Below are positions 5,434 through 8,811 of a stretch of DNA of 8,811 nucleotides, piece by piece (positions within the stretch are counted from its first letter, which is position 1; every line of letters begins with the position of its first letter). The translations under genes and the position numbers were made by a program. The notes under the pieces were generated by a model that saw nothing but the letters and a program-made list of their open reading frames with translations, was not told where the DNA came from and did not search any database. This stretch comes from Ruminococcaceae bacterium UBA5391. Its GTDB lineage: Bacteria > Bacillota > Clostridia > Oscillospirales > Acutalibacteraceae. The stretch covers positions 1,416-10,226 of the forward strand of contig DHOL01000041.1 in the NCBI GenBank assembly GCA_002410755.1, given 5' to 3'.

Positions 5434-8427
5434 GTGCTGCATCAATTAAAATCCCGCCGCTTCGGGAAAACTGGGAAACGGGTCCTGTCTGCTGTCCTCT
5501 GCGCGGCGGTTGTTTCCGGGGCACCGGTTTCCGCTTTTGCCTCATCAAGCTCATCGGTTTCCCCTTCCTGCGACGAAGCATACTATGGGACTCTGGACTA
5601 CTATGGCAACCTTACGGACGGCGGTGTTGTAAAGAGCTACCGGCTGAACGGTTCCAGTACCATTCATGACTATGGGACGTATGACAAGGTCATCAACATG
5701 ACGGACAGCGTTAAGCCGACGATTTCCGGCGGAAAGGTGACCTTTGATTTTTCAAATGACAAAGATAAGCCGGACGCCTTTTATTTTGAAGGCAAGACCT
5801 CAAAACCTTTTCAGAATCTGCCGTGGACGGTAAAAATCTCTTACCGGCTGAACGGTGCCGACGCAAAGGCGGAAGACCTTGCGGGGAAGACTGGCCTTGT
5901 AGAAATCAATGTTGACATTGTGCCGCAGAGCAGCGCTTCCGACTATTTTAAAAACAACCTCGTCCTTGTTGGCATGAGTTCATTCAATGCAAATGATATT
6001 GTTTCACTTGAGGCGGAAGGTGCCCAGGTACAGCTTCTCGGAAACCTTCGCACCGTAACGTTCTTGGCCTTGCCGGGCGAAGAGCAGCACATCAGCATCC
6101 GTGTGGGGAGTAACAGCTTTTCCTGCGACGGGCTGACGTTCCTTGCCGTCCCTGCTACGCTTTCACAGCTTGGCAAAATCTCGACGCTGCAAAAAGACAA
6201 GAGCAAGGTGGAAAATTCGTACCAGGCAATCTGCAACAGCCTCGATGTTGTTCTCAACACGATGGAAGGCATGAGTGGAAGCCTTGAAAAATCGGCCGAA
6301 GGCCTTGACGAGCTGAACCGGGCACGCGCGATTATTTCCGCCGGCAGGTCAAGCGTTTCCAGCAGCATGGACTCGGCACTGTCTGGATTGGACGTGTTTG
6401 CAAGCACGCTCAAACCGCTTGCCGGCGGGGTAGATGCGGCGGAAAAGGTACTTTCGGATATGGCGCCTCAGCTTGCAAGCCTTACCTCCAGCGCAGATTC
6501 TGTTAAATCACAGCTTTCTAATATCCGTACAGCAATCTCGAATGTGCAGGGTGACATGAACCAGCTCAGCGGCCTTTCAAAAGCCGCCGGTGCCAGTGCG
6601 TCAGGTGCAAAGCGCATTGTTGCCGGTGCGCAGATGGACCTTGCTACCCTCAGTGCGGACCTGAAGGGTCTGCGCAGCAGCCTTTCCGGCTTAAACGATA
6701 CTGTCAACCTGATTTCTGGTGATCTGCCGACTTCCTCAAGCAGTGAGCTTTTGAAGCTGCTCCGTGCGGAAGCACAGCCAATTTCCGGGCTCAAGGCGAA
6801 AGTTGACAACGTCAATGCGGCATATACCCAGTATGAAGCGCTGAAAGAAGCACAGCCGGCACTTTCCGGCCTGTCTTTTAAAGACTTCCTTGCAAAGGAT
6901 ACGGACCTTAAAAATCTGCCTGCCGTGGAAGCCGGAGCAAAAGCCGGCGAAGCGGCTGCACTTTGGGACCTTGAACAGGAATTCAACAGCTCGGCGAAAC
7001 TGGATAATATCCTTAATGAAGTGGAAAAGCTCTATGACACCAATATTCCGGCCCTACAGGAACAGGCAAAAACCATTGCTGCCCTGCACGATACAGCATA
7101 CCCGGCATATCTGAAAGCTGCCGGAAAAACGGAGAAAGAAATCCCGTTTCAGCAGTTTCTGATGACTGGCCTCAATTCAGTGACCGGAAAGACAAACCTT
7201 TCGGAACTGGATGCCGGAAAAGCCAGCCGGTTCTGGAATCTGATGCAGGATTTCGGTGGAACCAGCCGCTTTGAAGAATTCCTCAGCCGTGCATCTAAAA
7301 TCTATCGAGACGACCTCTGCCTTGACCAGCTGGAGCAGGCAAACCAGATTGCCAGTCAGTACCAGCAGGCGGTAAAACAGTACCCATCCCTTACCCTTGC
7401 GCAGTTCCTTCAGCAGGCAGCGGCAAAGCAGGGCATTTCCCTCAGTAGTACAGACGCCGCTGAGCAGGCAACGGAAATCCAGCAACTCCTGCAACTCGAA
7501 AAGAAAATGGCCGCGGATTCCGACAAAAATCATACCCTTGAATCTTACCTGAACCAGATCCAGTCCGTCATTGACGCCGGAAACACCGATATCCGGACGA
7601 TTGATACCCAAATTGAGAAGATCAATACGGCTGTCAATGCTATGAAAGCCGCCATCATCCCTGTCCTTTCAAGCCTTGAAGACGTATCCGGTACGCTTGC
7701 GGAACCGGGGCTGATTGGTGATATCCGGCAGATGAATACGTTGCTCGGCAGCCTCCTGTCTGCACTTGACTTACATAAAAATGACATCCCTGCGGCCGTT
7801 AGCAGCATAAACGGGCTTGGCACGGCAGTTTCGGGACTTTCGGGGAGCCTTGAGTCGTCGCTGGATACGTTTGAGGCGCTGAACAGCGCAGTCAGTCAGA
7901 GGCTTCCACAGGTAAGCGGGGCACTGGACAACATGAAAAAGGCATCACAGGGTGCGGAAGCAGCCATAACCGGTGTAGACAGTGCCCTGCGCTCTATAAA
8001 ATCTCTTGCGGAGCAAAGCAGCCCGCAAATGGATTCCGGTGCAGAAAAAACACTCACGGGAATTTCTGATACACTCCGCCGCGCCGCACAGGGCCTTAGC
8101 CAGACTGGTACGCTCCGCAGCGCAAAACAGACTCTTACCGACCTAATCGATGAAGAATGGAAAGCCCACACTGGTGGGGAGGACAATCTTCTGAATATGG
8201 ATGCCTCAGCACAGCCTGTATCCCTTACCTCGGGACAGAATGAAACACCAAAAAGCATTCAGTTTGTCCTCCGCACAAAGGAAATCAAAGCTTCTCAGAC
8301 TACGGAAAAGCGGTCTACAACAACCTCTCAGCAGAAGGCGCCCTCCAGTTCCGGCGGTTTCTGGCAACGCTTCGGCGGCATTTTTGTCGGCCTCTGGAAC
8401 GGCTTTATCGGGCTGTTTCAGCACTGA
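5434..8427 (+). CDS. Giant exported coiled-coil protein partnered with the MMPL transporter
   Basis: About 997 residues from the preferred GTG (1004 from ATG 5413). A basic n-region, hydrophobic core VLSAVLCAAVVSGAP and cleavage motif AFA|SS (34-36) form a Sec signal peptide; C23 is not in a valid lipobox. A mature N-terminal domain (about 46-240), probably beta-rich, includes LPWTVKISYRLNG (129-141) and DLAGKTG (148-154). I associate these motifs with clostridial YhgE/Pip-like or 'XXXLXXG heptad' exported proteins encoded beside MMPL transporters; this is recalled, not searched. Residues about 250-460 and 721-900 are Ala/Ser/Leu-rich helical stretches with recurrent LSGL motifs, probably coiled coil. 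Between them lie three diverged ~80-90-residue repeats (461-720). Near the C-terminus come SIQFVLRTKEI (941-951), a Ser/Thr/Lys-rich linker and a Trp/Phe/Gly hydrophobic tail (976-996) that could insert in or lie on the membrane. Unlike true YhgE/Pip proteins it has no multi-TM C-terminal domain. It is co-transcribed with the transporter and is likely its extracytoplasmic accessory (inference). Confidence 0.88.
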   Translation: MLHQLKSRRFGKTGKRVLSAVLCAAVVSGAPVSAFASSSSSVSPSCDEAYYGTLDYYGNLTDGGVVKSYRLNGSSTIHDYGTYDKVINMTDSVKPTISGGKVTFDFSNDKDKPDAFYFEGKTSKPFQNLPWTVKISYRLNGADAKAEDLAGKTGLVEINVDIVPQSSASDYFKNNLVLVGMSSFNANDIVSLEAEGAQVQLLGNLRTVTFLALPGEEQHISIRVGSNSFSCDGLTFLAVPATLSQLGKISTLQKDKSKVENSYQAICNSLDVVLNTMEGMSGSLEKSAEGLDELNRARAIISAGRSSVSSSMDSALSGLDVFASTLKPLAGGVDAAEKVLSDMAPQLASLTSSADSVKSQLSNIRTAISNVQGDMNQLSGLSKAAGASASGAKRIVAGAQMDLATLSADLKGLRSSLSGLNDTVNLISGDLPTSSSSELLKLLRAEAQPISGLKAKVDNVNAAYTQYEALKEAQPALSGLSFKDFLAKDTDLKNLPAVEAGAKAGEAAALWDLEQEFNSSAKLDNILNEVEKLYDTNIPALQEQAKTIAALHDTAYPAYLKAAGKTEKEIPFQQFLMTGLNSVTGKTNLSELDAGKASRFWNLMQDFGGTSRFEEFLSRASKIYRDDLCLDQLEQANQIASQYQQAVKQYPSLTLAQFLQQAAAKQGISLSSTDAAEQATEIQQLLQLEKKMAADSDKNHTLESYLNQIQSVIDAGNTDIRTIDTQIEKINTAVNAMKAAIIPVLSSLEDVSGTLAEPGLIGDIRQMNTLLGSLLSALDLHKNDIPAAVSSINGLGTAVSGLSGSLESSLDTFEALNSAVSQRLPQVSGALDNMKKASQGAEAAITGVDSALRSIKSLAEQSSPQMDSGAEKTLTGISDTLRRAAQGLSQTGTLRSAKQTLTDLIDEEWKAHTGGEDNLLNMDASAQPVSLTSGQNETPKSIQFVLRTKEIKASQTTEKRSTTTSQQKAPSSSGGFWQRFGGIFVGLWNGFIGLFQH
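6814..7593 (+). repeat. Three tandem diverged ~80-90-residue protein repeats
   Basis: Within the exported protein, residues about 461-548, 549-636 and 637-720 share one pattern. An aromatic-rich start (YTQYEAL / YPAYLKA / YQQAVKQYP) is followed by an F..FL box (F482..F485-L486; F572..F575-L576; F658-L659). A helix then carries W/L..L....F (W511/F517; W601/F607; L686/M692), then a second aromatic-Leu pair (I526-L527; F616-L617; Y705-L706), and in the first two copies L/I-Tyr (533-534; 623-624). From 482 to 534 the first two copies align at an exact 90-residue offset without a gap. The third copy is shorter early (offset 83-85) and has about four extra residues later. The DNA is not recognisably repeated, so the duplication is old. 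Confidence 0.7.
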
Positions 8428-8450
8428 CACCCGAATCCCAAGCCGTTAAA

Positions 8451-8475
8451 GGAAAAAGGGCAAGCCTGTCCTGCC
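8451..8475 (-). terminator. Rho-independent terminator of the minus-strand thpR-like gene
   Basis: On the minus strand, GGCAGG (8475-8470) pairs with CTTGCC (8464-8459) around a 5-base loop, with one G-T pair, and is followed by CTTTTTCC (8458-8451). It lies 19 bp past the stop of the minus-strand gene. The same hairpin read on the plus strand, after the coiled-coil gene, is not followed by a T-run, so it serves that gene poorly. Confidence 0.65.
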
Positions 8476-8493
8476 ATAAGATATGATTTCCCA

Positions 8494-8811
8494 TCAGACT
8501 TCCAGCTGCTTAGTGTGCAGCACGGTATAAACCGGCTTCCTGCCGCCAAGCTCGGATTTTATCAGGGAAAACTGCTCTACGGGGACGCGCATCACAGGAA
8601 CTGTGAGTGTCCGGCGGCTGTAGCCTTCCCGAAGGATTGCCTGCCGCACCAGGGTAAGGTGCGGACGGTAAGGGGATGTCCCTGTGCGAAATCCGCGTTT
8701 CCGAAGTTCTGCACAAAGGGAAGTGTAAAGCGTCTGAAGCTGTTCGTCAACTTCTACACCGGCCCAGCAAAGATTGCTGCCCGTATGCCGGAAAAAGCCT
8801 ACCCCGCCGAT
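8494..8811 (-). CDS. thpR: RNA 2',3'-cyclic phosphodiesterase / 2'-5' RNA ligase family (ThpR-like, C-terminal part)
   Basis: The minus strand is open from the window edge to a TGA at 8496-8494, giving the last 105 residues of a 2H-phosphoesterase. The second HxTx motif is present as RPHLTLVR (49-56 of the visible part, with H51 and T53). It follows the family's GxFxR segment (GVGFFRHTGSNLCWAGVE) and a helix plus RKRGFRTGTSPYRP, exactly as in ThpR/LigT proteins. The family opens 2',3'-cyclic phosphates on RNA ends and can join tRNA halves with 2'-5' bonds in vitro. The first HxTx motif would lie beyond the window, so completeness cannot be judged. The enzyme is cytoplasmic. The gene converges on the exported coiled-coil gene, with 66 bp between their stops, and is not part of that operon. 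A minus-strand terminator follows its stop. Confidence 0.87.
   Translation of the reverse strand: MGGVGFFRHTGSNLCWAGVEVDEQLQTLYTSLCAELRKRGFRTGTSPYRPHLTLVRQAILREGYSRRTLTVPVMRVPVEQFSLIKSELGGRKPVYTVLHTKQLEV

Noticed and set aside
5488..5502. The signal-peptide cysteine (C23) considered as a lipoprotein anchor.
   Set aside because: The residues before it are A-V-L, which does not fit the lipobox (Gly, Ala or Ser is needed just before Cys). An A-F-A cleavage site follows later.
8510..8716. A 68-codon minus-strand frame near the right edge.
   Set aside because: It is another frame of the same strand as the ThpR-like gene, whose PHLTL motif and family pattern are in a different frame.

Overview
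The base composition is moderate (about half G+C by eye). Envelope proteins are coded without any outer-membrane partner, the ribosome-binding sites are AGGAG-like, and the promoters are classical TTGACA/TATAAT. Together with the protein families present, this suggests a chromosomal segment of a monoderm Firmicute, probably a Clostridia/Oscillospirales-type gut or anaerobic bacterium. That placement is inference from style, not a search result. I see no rRNA, tRNA, CRISPR array, insertion sequence or phage gene.

Layout, left to right. (1) The tail of an unrecognised gene (+, ends at 171) is followed 50 bp later by a complete MBL-fold metallo-hydrolase of the UlaG-like type (+, 222-941). (2) A strong bidirectional hairpin (981-1017) separates it from a convergent two-component pair read on the minus strand: an OmpR-family response regulator (3086 down to 2349) and its sensor histidine kinase (2371 down to 1025), overlapping by 23 bp. 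(3) A 218-bp divergent control region (3087-3304) carries a promoter for each direction, a palindromic A6T6 spacer and a perfect 10-bp hairpin in the regulator leader. (4) On the plus strand come a 12-TM MMPL/RND-type transporter (3305-5416) and, 17 bp later, a very large (~997 aa) exported, mostly coiled-coil protein (5434-8427). (5) The window ends inside a minus-strand gene for a 2H-phosphoesterase of the ThpR (RNA 2',3'-cyclic phosphodiesterase / 2'-5' RNA ligase) family, with its own terminator at 8451-8475.

The coherent unit is 1025-8427. A membrane sensor and DNA-binding regulator are transcribed divergently from a transporter plus a giant secreted coiled-coil partner. The likely reading is an envelope-stress or amphiphile-sensing module that controls an RND-type pump lacking the usual Gram-negative adaptor and outer-membrane channel. 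The coiled-coil protein is the obvious candidate accessory component. Its most unusual feature is a block of about 260 residues made of three diverged ~80-90-residue repeats inserted between two coiled-coil stretches.
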